Shown here: positions 1 to 8,300 of the stretch, piece after piece
Layout: each line of letters starts with the position of its first letter
Numbering within the stretch: position 1 is the first letter of the stretch
NCBI GenBank assembly: GCA_009768925.2
Contig: VHIT02000020.1
Location: 1 to 53,981 of the forward strand
DNA from: Cryptosporidium bovis
Lineage: Eukaryota; Apicomplexa; Conoidasida; Eucoccidiorida; Cryptosporidiidae
Length of the DNA: 53,981 nucleotides
Reading direction: 5' to 3'
Made by a program: the position numbers and the translations under genes
The notes under the pieces: model-generated
The model's database searches: none
Told to the model about the DNA's origin: nothing
The model's input: the letters and a program-made list of their open reading frames with translations, nothing else

Positions 1-132
1 CCCATTCCGTTCATGCCACCAAGTTGGCTAAAGTCAAACCCCCCCATGCCATCCATTCCACCAAACATGTCAAATTTATTAGATGGATTATCCTCCTCAT
101 CTGTATCTATCCATTTATCCCAGTCACACTTA
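1..132 (-). CDS. p23/Sba1-type co-chaperone, inverted internal fragment
   Basis: On the minus strand this reads ...LKCDWDKWIDTDEEDNPSNK (approximately 134 to 75), then a Gly/Met-rich run through FDFSQLGGMNGMG off the window edge at base 1. The DWDKWIDTDEE motif is the conserved p23 signature that follows the CS beta-sandwich. Its last nine residues are the same ones that open the plus-strand fragment at 133, so the two pieces are adjacent, overlapping parts of one gene in opposite orientation. This is most simply a fold-back chimera at a contig end and not a second gene. Confidence 0.7.
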
Positions 133-161
133 AGCCAACTTGGTGGCATGAACGGAATGGG
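1..161. repeat. fold-back inverted repeat within p23 sequence (arms 1-29 and 133-161)
   Basis: Bases 1-29 are the exact reverse complement of 133-161, with a 103-bp non-palindromic loop between them. Both arms encode the same residues (SQLGGMNGM region). The left arm may continue beyond the window edge. This geometry is typical of inverted chimeras from whole-genome amplification or of assembly misjoins. Confidence 0.9.
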
Positions 162-264
162 AGGTATGGATGATATGAACTTCGATGAGGACGAACTAGG
201 TGGATTTGATGAGGAGGAAGAGTTGAAAGCAGACTCTGAAGATGAACAAGAAAATAACAAATAA
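133..264 (+). CDS. p23/Sba1-type Hsp90 co-chaperone, 3' fragment (C-terminal acidic tail)
   Basis: This reads Ser-Gln-Leu-Gly-Gly-Met-Asn-Gly-Met and then a Gly/Met-rich stretch and a strongly acidic tail ending EDEQENNK, with a TAA stop at 262-264. Such a Gly/Met-rich, acidic C-terminus is typical of p23/Sba1 co-chaperones, which bind ATP-state Hsp90 in the cytosol and nucleus. The folded N-terminal CS domain is absent here. Upstream of 133 the plus strand is antisense to the same gene, so the open frame that begins near base 13 is not a real protein start. The missing upstream part is readable on the minus strand at 1-132. Identity is moderately sure because only the tail region is visible. 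Confidence 0.75.
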   Translation, partial: SQLGGMNGMGGMDDMNFDEDELGGFDEEEELKADSEDEQENNK

Positions 265-947
265 TCTTATCGATCCCATTTTCGCTATACAATGTCGTTT
301 ACTAATGCGTAGCGTTTAGAACTATTTAGCTAATTGTTCTCACTGACTTTTTTTTTACGTTTTTTTTTGTTCCTCAATTTTTTGGGTCTTGATAAGTTAC
401 TAATATCTCTAGTAAAACAGAATATCTTAGTCTATTTGAATTTAAATCCTGTGTAATATTTGCTAATTATGGCTCGCCTGGAAACTCCTTAAGTGTCAAT
501 TGTAAGGAAACTCGATCGCGTAATATAGTACTGATTCCAAATAGCATCTTTAATCCGATTCATTTTAGATATTAAACTTGTGTTTTTGGAATATTATAAT
601 TCTGAAAATTTGAATAACCCATATTTGTTGCAGTTTGTTAGTAAACTGTTAGAAGGAAAATACTGAAACAATAAGTACCAATGTATAAATAATACATATT
701 AGAATCTCATTAAACCCAAAAAAATGGACTTAATAAAAACAACAAATATTTATGTTAAATTTAAAAAAGAAAATAGAGGTTCTATTGAACAAGATGTGAT
801 GTGAACAATAATTCCATTCTTTAATAAATAGCTTTTTTTAGAATTCAAAATACTGAAACAATTAAAATTTAGTTATTTTGTACTCTTGTGCATAAATAGG
901 AATATAAAAGATAGTTTCAACTGAATAAATTAACAAAATTACCGTGA
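265..947. other. 683-bp intergenic region, p23 3' flank and EME1-like 3' flank
   Basis: The two flanking genes converge on this region. It is AT-rich, with two T9 runs near 348-356 and 361-369 on the plus strand just after the p23 stop, preceded by a weak 5-bp stem (agaac 318-322, gttct 336-340). The repeated 8-mer ggaaactc occurs near 480 and 505. I found no ORF, tRNA or recognisable snRNA. It is longer than most convergent gaps in this window. Confidence 0.5.
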
Positions 948-2093
948 TTAATCTTTACAGAGAATTGGATCTGAAAGTATATCTGTTGGGCTTGAAATAC
1001 CATTGTATAGTAGAACTAATTTTTTTGCACGAGCCTTTCCAAGTTTACGATTGTTTAATCCCTTTGAACACAAAAATGAAATATTTAATAATTTATTAAA
1101 CCAATTTAAATCAGGAACTTTTGGCTTCAAATCAAACTTATTTAAGTTGAACTCGCCATTTGAATTCAATTTATGTCTTTCAATATTTTTATCTATATAG
1201 GTAATCAATTCACCTGGTGTTCTAAAAATTCTCTCTATTGCTCTTGCTGAGTCCTCAGATAATCCAGGTATTTGAAATAATTGTGATACCCATAAATCAT
1301 CACTCGGAAAAGAAGAGATTCTGGGCTTATATTTTGAAGATAGGGACCTTTTCTGGATTTCACAAATAGCCGAGATTATATTACTTAGGTATTGGCTTGC
1401 TTCAAGTTCGTTTTTTGTTTCAATACTATCGATTGAGTTGTTGATTAGTAATGATATAATACATTTATCAAGAGAAGATTGATCAGTGGGGTGTTTATAT
1501 GATATTCCAATACCTTTCTTATTATCAACAATATTAGGTAATTGGATGTTCTCAATGCAGAAAAGTGATTCTTGTGATAACAAATCTCTCGTACCTATCC
1601 AAATAACAATACATCTAGTATCATCTACTAAATAGTACTTTTGTACCTCGTGAAAAAGCAGATCAACAACTTTATGCCCAAAAATTTTATCTACTTCAAC
1701 GTTGTTTGTGATTGTGTCGTAGCTTTCAAAAGTTACAAATAATACAACCACAAAATTTGTGGTGTCATATTCTCGTTCACTTTCTTGTTGGGTTTTTTTA
1801 ATCGTTCTTATTATATTTATATGTGGTCTATAATCAAACTTTGGAGATATAATGCAAAATGGAATAACTGCCTCAGAAATATTATTTTTCAAGTGTATTG
1901 TGTTTGATTGAATACTTGAAAAATCATTTTTTCTTGGTATCGAATCATCCTTGTGGATAATATCATATTCTCTAAGTGATTGGGTGATATGTCTCCAAAG
2001 GCTTTGACTTTGCAAGTTTCGTGAAAATTTTACAGATAAACTACTAGTTTCAAATTCCATTAGCAATAAATCTTTTGCGAGCGCAAAATTCAT
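948..2093 (-). CDS. EME1-like ERCC4/XPF-family protein (probable MUS81 partner)
   Basis: 381 aa from ATG at 2093. The C-terminal third holds two helix-hairpin-helix-like segments: QLFQIPGLSEDSARAIERIF, and the later NRKLGKARAKKLVLLY, which resembles the terminal RRIGPxLSxRIYxLF motif of EME1/Mms4. Before this lies YLSNIISAICEIQKRSLS, the position of the helix ending the ERCC4 nuclease-like fold. The middle is beta-rich (FVVVLFVTF, CIVIWIG) but shows no ERKxxxD catalytic motif. That fits a non-catalytic partner of MUS81 that helps cleave branched recombination intermediates in the nucleus. Other members such as FAAP24-like or a degenerate XPF are possible. The assignment rests on motif resemblance only. 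Confidence 0.5.
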   Translation of the reverse strand: MNFALAKDLLLMEFETSSLSVKFSRNLQSQSLWRHITQSLREYDIIHKDDSIPRKNDFSSIQSNTIHLKNNISEAVIPFCIISPKFDYRPHINIIRTIKKTQQESEREYDTTNFVVVLFVTFESYDTITNNVEVDKIFGHKVVDLLFHEVQKYYLVDDTRCIVIWIGTRDLLSQESLFCIENIQLPNIVDNKKGIGISYKHPTDQSSLDKCIISLLINNSIDSIETKNELEASQYLSNIISAICEIQKRSLSSKYKPRISSFPSDDLWVSQLFQIPGLSEDSARAIERIFRTPGELITYIDKNIERHKLNSNGEFNLNKFDLKPKVPDLNWFNKLLNISFLCSKGLNNRKLGKARAKKLVLLYNGISSPTDILSDPILCKD

Positions 2094-2165
2094 GAAAAAA
2101 AAATCAAAATTTGTGAGCTAATTAAATTAGAGCAAATATTCTCTAAAAAAACAATTATTAAATAT

Positions 2166-3010
2166 CTAAGAGGATAAAACATGCTCTATCATTTCAGAGA
2201 TATTTTCATCTGGACTGACAAGGCTGGTTTCCAAAAATTTTAGATCAAGTGATGTTAGTGTCTCGAAATTGAAGTGTTTTGTTCCCCCATAAACACTAAT
2301 TCCCGATAATTCGCTATGATCAACATCTATTTGATCTCTAAATAAATAAAGTCATCAATCTTTATTTACCTTCAAATTAAACAACTTACATATTTCTCTC
2401 AAGTTCCTCTCTAATATACTTCGAATTTCTAGAAGAACTCAAATCAGATTTGTTACATAAAATAATAATCTTATATTTTGGGTAGCTAGGAATTCTATCT
2501 TTCTTATTTTCATAATTGTTCTTTAGAATATTGGTGATAGTGAAGTATAATATTTCTGCAGCCTCTCTAAAAGAGGACCTATTGCTACTATCAATAACGA
2601 ATATGATGGAGATGGAATAGTAAATGTATTTCACTATGTAGTTGTTTATTATCCTTCGATCTCCAGGAATATCAACTAAATAATGCCTTTCATTCATTTT
2701 CATTTGTGCAGGAATAACTGAGGTTGTAGTATCACAGTGTCTATTATATTTTAACTTTAAAAACATTAATTAATGCAGAATTTTAATATATAATCAAAGT
2801 TACCTGATAAAACAGTGTTGTCTTCCCTGAACCAGAAGGTCCCAATAAAAGTGAGTACTTGACCTTATTTTTTGAAGACTTTATATGCACTGAAAAGTAC
2901 TCAAACATATACTTGAGAACATTTAATCCAAGGTATAATAGCCCTAATGAGTGAAAGAGAGATATTCCTAAGATAAAAACGCTCAGATAGAAAAATAATG
3001 ACAAAAACAT
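2166..3010 (-). CDS. SRPRB: signal recognition particle receptor beta subunit (SRPRB), three exons
   Basis: Exons are 3010-2804, 2754-2390 and 2337-2166; introns are 49 and 52 bp with GTAACT and GTAAGT donors. The spliced product is 247 aa, near the usual 250-270. An N-terminal hydrophobic segment (about residues 2-30) anchors it in the ER. The GTPase fold shows G1 GPSGSGKTT, G3 DIPG and G4 NKSD, and exon 3 gives the family C-terminus GGTKHFNFETLTSLDLKFLE. SR-beta is the ER-membrane GTPase that docks SR-alpha and so the SRP-ribosome complex. Intron 1 is phase 0 and restores LFYQ-LKYNRHCDTTTSV; intron 2 is needed because exon 2 otherwise stops just after the donor. SRP19 lies in the same window at 52346. 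Confidence 0.9.
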
Positions 3011-3250
3011 TTTAAATCAAATATATTGCCACTTCGAAAAATAAGTACCACAAACCGCTCATTAATCTTCAAATATATATAAAACGTTGAGAAAAAAGAC
3101 ATTTATAAAAAAATATGCACACTTAGCAGTAACAGACTGCTTGTAATAAAATAAAAGACACGTTAACGTGTGAAAAAAAAAAATATTTTTTTTAGTGTGT
3201 GTAGCTATTAAGAATAAATTTAATGTTGATATTGTTTCTTTCCTCACAAA
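3011..3250. promoter_or_regulatory. bidirectional promoter region between SRPRB and the TSP1 protein gene
   Basis: These 240 bp separate two divergent ATGs. They contain two perfect palindromes side by side: acacgttaacgtgt at 3158-3171, and A8-TA-T8 at 3176-3193. A very AT-rich tract surrounds them. Neither is coding on either strand in a convincing way. Placement between two starts suggests a transcription-factor or nucleosome-free-region role; this is inference. Confidence 0.5.
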
Positions 3251-6200
3251 ATGAACAAATTATTTGTTAGAAATAGATACAATATTCTTGTCACTTTTAA
3301 TTTGATATTTTTATTATATGTCACTATTAATAATAGGGCATGTGCGAATAAAGTTGACCTTGATAAAATAATAGTTACCGAAGATGGCGGCAAAAATGAA
3401 AAAACAGTAAAGAATGTTTCAAGTATTACTTTGAATAATTCATATCCAATCATCTTAAATAGAAACGAAACTATCGATAGAGATGGCCTTCATATTTATA
3501 TTAACCAATCAATTTATGGTGAGTTTGTTGTTGGCTCGAATGGGGATATATTGAATGGTTCAAATAATTTCGACACGACTATTAGAAAAATAAATTCTAC
3601 TATTCAAGAAAATTTTACTTCTAACACAAGTAAAAAAGAAATCAACAACTTAATTAATAACGTGAATAGTAATTCCGAAGGCAATAATTTGTTCTTAGAA
3701 AGTAATCCAAATTCTACTACCATTGAAACAGATCACAATATTCATCCCACTATAGAAAGTTCCTCCGTGGAAGGTAATGGCAATATTAATGTCATAAGTA
3801 TTAGCTTTTCAACAATTTATGATGACCTTTTGTCAGATCCTGACTTAAAAGATAATGTTGAATATACAATATTCAATACTTCCGATAATGAAAAGAGAAA
3901 ATTGATCGAGAGTCAACTTAAAAAAAGTGATGCTACAAACATGGTTTTGAATATAAATGATATCTCATCTTATGGATTTGTTTCTTGGATTAGACCTGTT
4001 AGCAGTGACTCTTCAGAGTTAACACTTCAATCGGCATCTGGGATTATGAGGAAAGAAAATATAAGTTTTTTAAAAAGCTTGTTTCCTAGGAGAAACTTTA
4101 CAAATGATGAACTTGATATAATCATTTTAAGTGAATCTAGCCAAGAAGTTAGGCCTTATGGGTATAGAGGGAGTCCAATAATTTTAACCCAGTATATTGA
4201 AAATATTGTTTTAAATAGAGATGAAGAGAATGAAGCAGATATTATTGCGCTTATGGAAACTATTGAAACTTTAAATCAAACCAGTTCCATTAACAACAAC
4301 AAAGATAATCATGGTGAAATTAAACTCGAAGAGGAGGGAACCTTCGAATCCAATGGAATAGATGATGAATCACATGAATATAAATATTGGCTCAATAGTT
4401 TCCTTTTACATGATGAACCCGACATATTATCAATTAATTGCGACTTTTACACCGAATGGTCAAATTGGAGTAGTTGCACTAACGATTGTGGTTGGGGCAT
4501 TCAAACTAGGGGAAGAAGAATAAACGCTAATAAAGCATTCAAAAAAACTTATATTTCTATTGAAGAACAGTTGAAGAAGTTAAATATGTGCAAGGTTCAG
4601 ATACAAACACAAGGATGCAGTTCCAAGGCAGGATGTTGTGAATATACAAGACCGAAGGAGGATTCATGGGCAGATTGTTCTGCAACATATGAAAAGCCCG
4701 GATTTGAGGAACAGTTAGTCGAGCTCATTTCAAACAGAAAAGGTAACGTAAGTGATGGGACATGTATAAGGGAAAAGAAAATAAAGAGAAAGTGCATCAA
4801 ATTTAACAAGGATGATAATTTTTGCGCTACAACCGAATGGTCAGAATGGTCAACATGTGAAAATGGAAATGGTAATTATGTCCAAAAAAGAGAAAGAAAA
4901 TTTATTTCAAATAATTGTACAGAAACACAGACGAATCTTCACGAAGATAGGATTTGTGATTACCTACCAATAATTTCTAGCTCTCCAACCCCAAATGAAT
5001 TAGATAATTTTGAGGGTTTATCTACGATGTTTGAAGAACAAAGTTACAAAGGTGACTTTCTGAGAATTGAAGAGTGTTTATTCGTACTTTCAGAAGCAAA
5101 ATATAGCGAGTCTACTGGGTCTTGCAAATGTCCGTCAGGAATGAAACTATGCAGTGCGGATACAATCGAGAACTATAAATCTTCTTGGAAACATCACGCA
5201 GAGGAAATTTGTTCGGGAATTCGAATGGGGTTCACTTCGGTTAAGGGTAAATTGTTACAAGCCATTGGTAATAGAACATATAATTGTGAATTGAAAGATT
5301 GGGATAAATATACCGAAAAAAAAGATGATTTGGATTGTGTCAACACTTTTGTTTTATGTAAACTTGAAAATAACTGCATTGTTTCGTCTTGGTCAGAATG
5401 GTCAGGATGTAGTTCTCCATGCATATATCAGTCTTCAAGTCGTGTGAATAACATTTCAAGTTTTAGGCAAAGAACTAGGAATGTTATTAGTGGCTCTTGC
5501 AGTGAGCACTTGTTACTAGAAAAAGAAGAATGTTCTAATTTGATGGAGTGCCCACAAATGTATTTTTCACTTAAAATTTCGAAGAAACCAAAGGAAATGA
5601 TAAATGAAATATTCAAAGAGGAAAACAAAGAAACTCTTATATCTGCTTTAAATCTTGTTAAAGAACATGGTAATATAGAGCACTCACCATCTTCAGTAGC
5701 AAGAACCATATTCAATGAAGTAAAAAATATAATAATAAATAATACGGTTTATTTATTAAAGCTAAATTTAAATGAAACTGTTATTGGCGCAGACGGTAAA
5801 TATCACGAAAACAATTTCGTTGATTCATTGTTGTCAAATTTTAATTTTAATGACAAAGACCTCGTAGCGGACATTATTTCCAATTTATTTATTAATGGGA
5901 AAGTCAGTGAGGAATTATATAATAACTTGACTCTTAAGGACAAGTCAATAATAGGAAGTGATTATTCAGAAACAGCGGAATTCATAGGTGGATTATTTTC
6001 TTCATTAAGAAACACTACAGAAAGCAATGATCATTTGAATGTATTAAAATGGTCATCACATGCAAGCAATATCTCGAGTTCAATAAATAGTACTGGCTTG
6101 GACTTCATTACTAACAGTAACTCTTCTGGAGCAACTTCAGAAAACTTAGATACTGAATTGCTTATAGGTGAAGGAAATCTAGGTTCTGAATTTAATGCAG

Positions 6201-6802
6201 ACAAAGTAAAAAGCAAATTATTCAACAGAGTAAATAATATCTCCAGCTATCTACATTCAAAGTATAAATCTAAATTAAATAACATATATGAGGGTGATTT
6301 AACTGATAACTCAAGAGAGGCCGATATTGCTAAGAAAGAGAGCATAAGTGAAAATGGAGATTTAACTAAAATATTGAATGGTACCGTGTTAATCAGTCTG
6401 ATAGAATACTCGATAATTTCACATTCAAATTGCAAACCAATGGAGGCAGTTCAAGACAATCTAGAGCAAACTGAATTCGGGACAAATTGCAGATGTCCAA
6501 GTGGTTATATTTTATGTAGTTCTATTGACTATCTATTCGGAAATAAGACAACAGTTACTAGTGACAAAGACGTTGTAAACATTGGCAACAATGTTGGAGT
6601 CTTCTCCGATAATTTCGTATTAAATGAAGGTGATATGTACAATGCAATTTATGAAACAGACAAAGAAAAGTACTGTTCAACCCCAGGCGCGAATGTTATG
6701 TGTAGTTCCGAGAGTGAACTCATAAAGTCGTTTGAGAATCATGACGTCTTCAATTTGTATTCTGAACACTTTCATTTCGAGGATGAATCGTCAGAGGAGT
6801 AG
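3251..6802 (+). CDS. secreted thrombospondin type-1 repeat protein (three TSP1 domains)
   Basis: 1183 aa starting with a signal peptide (hydrophobic core NILVTFNLIFLLYVTI, residues about 12-27). An Asn/Ser-rich region of some 360 residues with many N-glycosylation sequons follows. Three TSP1 domains begin at Cys397, Cys525 and Cys709, with WSNWSSC, WSEWSTC and WSEWSGC motifs. The C-mannosylation-type WxxW spacing is kept, and the first and third carry recognisable Arg-rich strands (RGRR, RQRTR). A separate cysteine module with CKCPSG (Cys625) recurs as CRCPSG (Cys1080). No C-terminal membrane segment or GPI signal is seen; the protein ends in an acidic tail FEDESSEE. Apicomplexan TSP1 proteins are micronemal adhesins that bind host cells. 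The lack of a membrane anchor suggests a soluble or complexed form. Confidence 0.93.
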   Translation: MNKLFVRNRYNILVTFNLIFLLYVTINNRACANKVDLDKIIVTEDGGKNEKTVKNVSSITLNNSYPIILNRNETIDRDGLHIYINQSIYGEFVVGSNGDILNGSNNFDTTIRKINSTIQENFTSNTSKKEINNLINNVNSNSEGNNLFLESNPNSTTIETDHNIHPTIESSSVEGNGNINVISISFSTIYDDLLSDPDLKDNVEYTIFNTSDNEKRKLIESQLKKSDATNMVLNINDISSYGFVSWIRPVSSDSSELTLQSASGIMRKENISFLKSLFPRRNFTNDELDIIILSESSQEVRPYGYRGSPIILTQYIENIVLNRDEENEADIIALMETIETLNQTSSINNNKDNHGEIKLEEEGTFESNGIDDESHEYKYWLNSFLLHDEPDILSINCDFYTEWSNWSSCTNDCGWGIQTRGRRINANKAFKKTYISIEEQLKKLNMCKVQIQTQGCSSKAGCCEYTRPKEDSWADCSATYEKPGFEEQLVELISNRKGNVSDGTCIREKKIKRKCIKFNKDDNFCATTEWSEWSTCENGNGNYVQKRERKFISNNCTETQTNLHEDRICDYLPIISSSPTPNELDNFEGLSTMFEEQSYKGDFLRIEECLFVLSEAKYSESTGSCKCPSGMKLCSADTIENYKSSWKHHAEEICSGIRMGFTSVKGKLLQAIGNRTYNCELKDWDKYTEKKDDLDCVNTFVLCKLENNCIVSSWSEWSGCSSPCIYQSSSRVNNISSFRQRTRNVISGSCSEHLLLEKEECSNLMECPQMYFSLKISKKPKEMINEIFKEENKETLISALNLVKEHGNIEHSPSSVARTIFNEVKNIIINNTVYLLKLNLNETVIGADGKYHENNFVDSLLSNFNFNDKDLVADIISNLFINGKVSEELYNNLTLKDKSIIGSDYSETAEFIGGLFSSLRNTTESNDHLNVLKWSSHASNISSSINSTGLDFITNSNSSGATSENLDTELLIGEGNLGSEFNADKVKSKLFNRVNNISSYLHSKYKSKLNNIYEGDLTDNSREADIAKKESISENGDLTKILNGTVLISLIEYSIISHSNCKPMEAVQDNLEQTEFGTNCRCPSGYILCSSIDYLFGNKTTVTSDKDVVNIGNNVGVFSDNFVLNEGDMYNAIYETDKEKYCSTPGANVMCSSESELIKSFENHDVFNLYSEHFHFEDESSEE

Positions 6803-6846
6803 CAAATAAAAATCTGCACAAAGAAAGTTATTTTTGTTTCTTTTAA

Positions 6847-8136
6847 TTAACAGGTTTCTGTGTTGATTTTTATAATATTCAGATCTTTTGAAATGACTTG
6901 ATTTTCGGAAACTTGTATCCCGCCAACGGTTTCAATAGATGTTACTTTCTTGTTAATGTTACCTAGTAATAATTTTGCTAGATTCTTAATAGGCGTGCAA
7001 TTGGGAACCAATATACATTCTTGGAAGGCGCAATTTGTAGTTTCATCATTTGAAGTATTGTTCGAAAAGTTTTTCAGGTTTTTTACTGGGAATACCGGAA
7101 TTAAGTCTAACATTTCAATTGCAGTATTGATTGCGTCTTGTACACCAGTTACACCATGTCTAAATAATACCATATCTCTAATATTATTTAGTCTATTTTT
7201 TTGTTTATAATCTAGTTTCTTGAGAGAAACATTATCACTTCTGTTAAGTTCTTCACTAGTTAAAAATGAGTCGTAATTGTAAGTTTCCCCATTACGCACA
7301 AGTTTAATGTAGTTCTGCCTTGCCATTTTTTTAATGAAGTACTCTGCTAAAGAAGATGCAATTACAATTTTATGTTTATCACTATATTTCTCATAAAAAC
7401 TAACAATATTTGAATCACATTGTTCGCTTACAATATCAGATTTGTTTAAAACTATAACAAAAGGAAACCTTATTTTAATAAACTCCCTGACTAAATTAAT
7501 AATATTGTCCTTGTCCCAGGTCGAAAAATCAGTAAGATCATTGAGCTTCAACTTTAAGACAAGCTCCAAAATCATTGATTCATTACATCCATATCCTGAA
7601 AATTGGCTAAGTAATAGTTTAGTTACTGTAGAATTGGATGATTTACTTTTTCTTGTTATTGATGACCAGTTTGAATATATATTATTAAAGATCCACATCT
7701 CTATCTCCGTACAAAGCCAATCATGATCATATATAGGATTATAATTTATAGTTTCCTCCCCCTTTTCATTTGTGTTTCCACTGACATCAATGATATGTAG
7801 TAAAACATGTGCAGTTCTAAGGTCATCAAGGAATTTGTTTCCAAGTCCAATTCCTTTATGAGCTCCAGGTATTAATCCAGCAATATCAATGAGTTTTATG
7901 GGAATATACCTAAATCCTTCATCACAATGACCGTAAACCGGTTTACAAAAAACATTAAACTTTTTACAAGGGCACCTAGTAATGTAATGCGCAATGCCAA
8001 TATTTGGCTCAATTGTAGTAAAGGGATAATTCCCTATTTTTGCTGCTGTCTCAGTTACAGCAGCAAAAAATGTCGATTTTCCCGATGATGGCTTTCCAAC
8101 GCAGCCAACGACATATTCCTTCCGAATATAGGACAT
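6847..8136 (-). CDS. archaeal-type YchF/OBG GTPase with TGS domain
   Basis: 429 aa from ATG at 8136. G1 is GKPSSGKST (family GxPNxGKST), followed by NYPFTTIEPNIG, a cysteine-bearing insert (CPCKKFNVFCKPVYGHCDEG), G3 DIAGLIPGAHKGIGLGNKFL and G4 NKSD. The C-terminus from about residue 368 matches a TGS domain (CILVPNCTPIKNLAKLL). The cysteine insert and the SGNTNEKGEE...YNP segment are features of the archaeal subgroup of YchF, not of OLA1. YchF proteins associate with ribosomes and hydrolyse ATP or GTP. NKSD at G4 favours guanine. It converges on the TSP1 gene with a 44-bp gap and shares an approximately 160-bp divergent promoter with the U2AF gene. Confidence 0.85.
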   Translation of the reverse strand: MSYIRKEYVVGCVGKPSSGKSTFFAAVTETAAKIGNYPFTTIEPNIGIAHYITRCPCKKFNVFCKPVYGHCDEGFRYIPIKLIDIAGLIPGAHKGIGLGNKFLDDLRTAHVLLHIIDVSGNTNEKGEETINYNPIYDHDWLCTEIEMWIFNNIYSNWSSITRKSKSSNSTVTKLLLSQFSGYGCNESMILELVLKLKLNDLTDFSTWDKDNIINLVREFIKIRFPFVIVLNKSDIVSEQCDSNIVSFYEKYSDKHKIVIASSLAEYFIKKMARQNYIKLVRNGETYNYDSFLTSEELNRSDNVSLKKLDYKQKNRLNNIRDMVLFRHGVTGVQDAINTAIEMLDLIPVFPVKNLKNFSNNTSNDETTNCAFQECILVPNCTPIKNLAKLLLGNINKKVTSIETVGGIQVSENQVISKDLNIIKINTETC

Positions 8137-8300
8137 AAATCGAAATACTACTAATGAAAAGTAATGCTACTAGGGATAAAAACTTAGTGTACCGCCACTC
8201 TTTCTCATAGCAAATATTTACATTTTGTTCCGAAAATATTTTTAAGTTATATAAACTAGAGAGTCACTTAAAGGATAGGTATTATACTCATGAATTATAT

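Noticed and set aside
13-264. Open frame beginning MPPSWLKSNPP, as a complete 83-aa protein
   Set aside because: The first 40 residues are antisense to the p23 gene through the fold-back; only 133-264 is genuine coding sequence.
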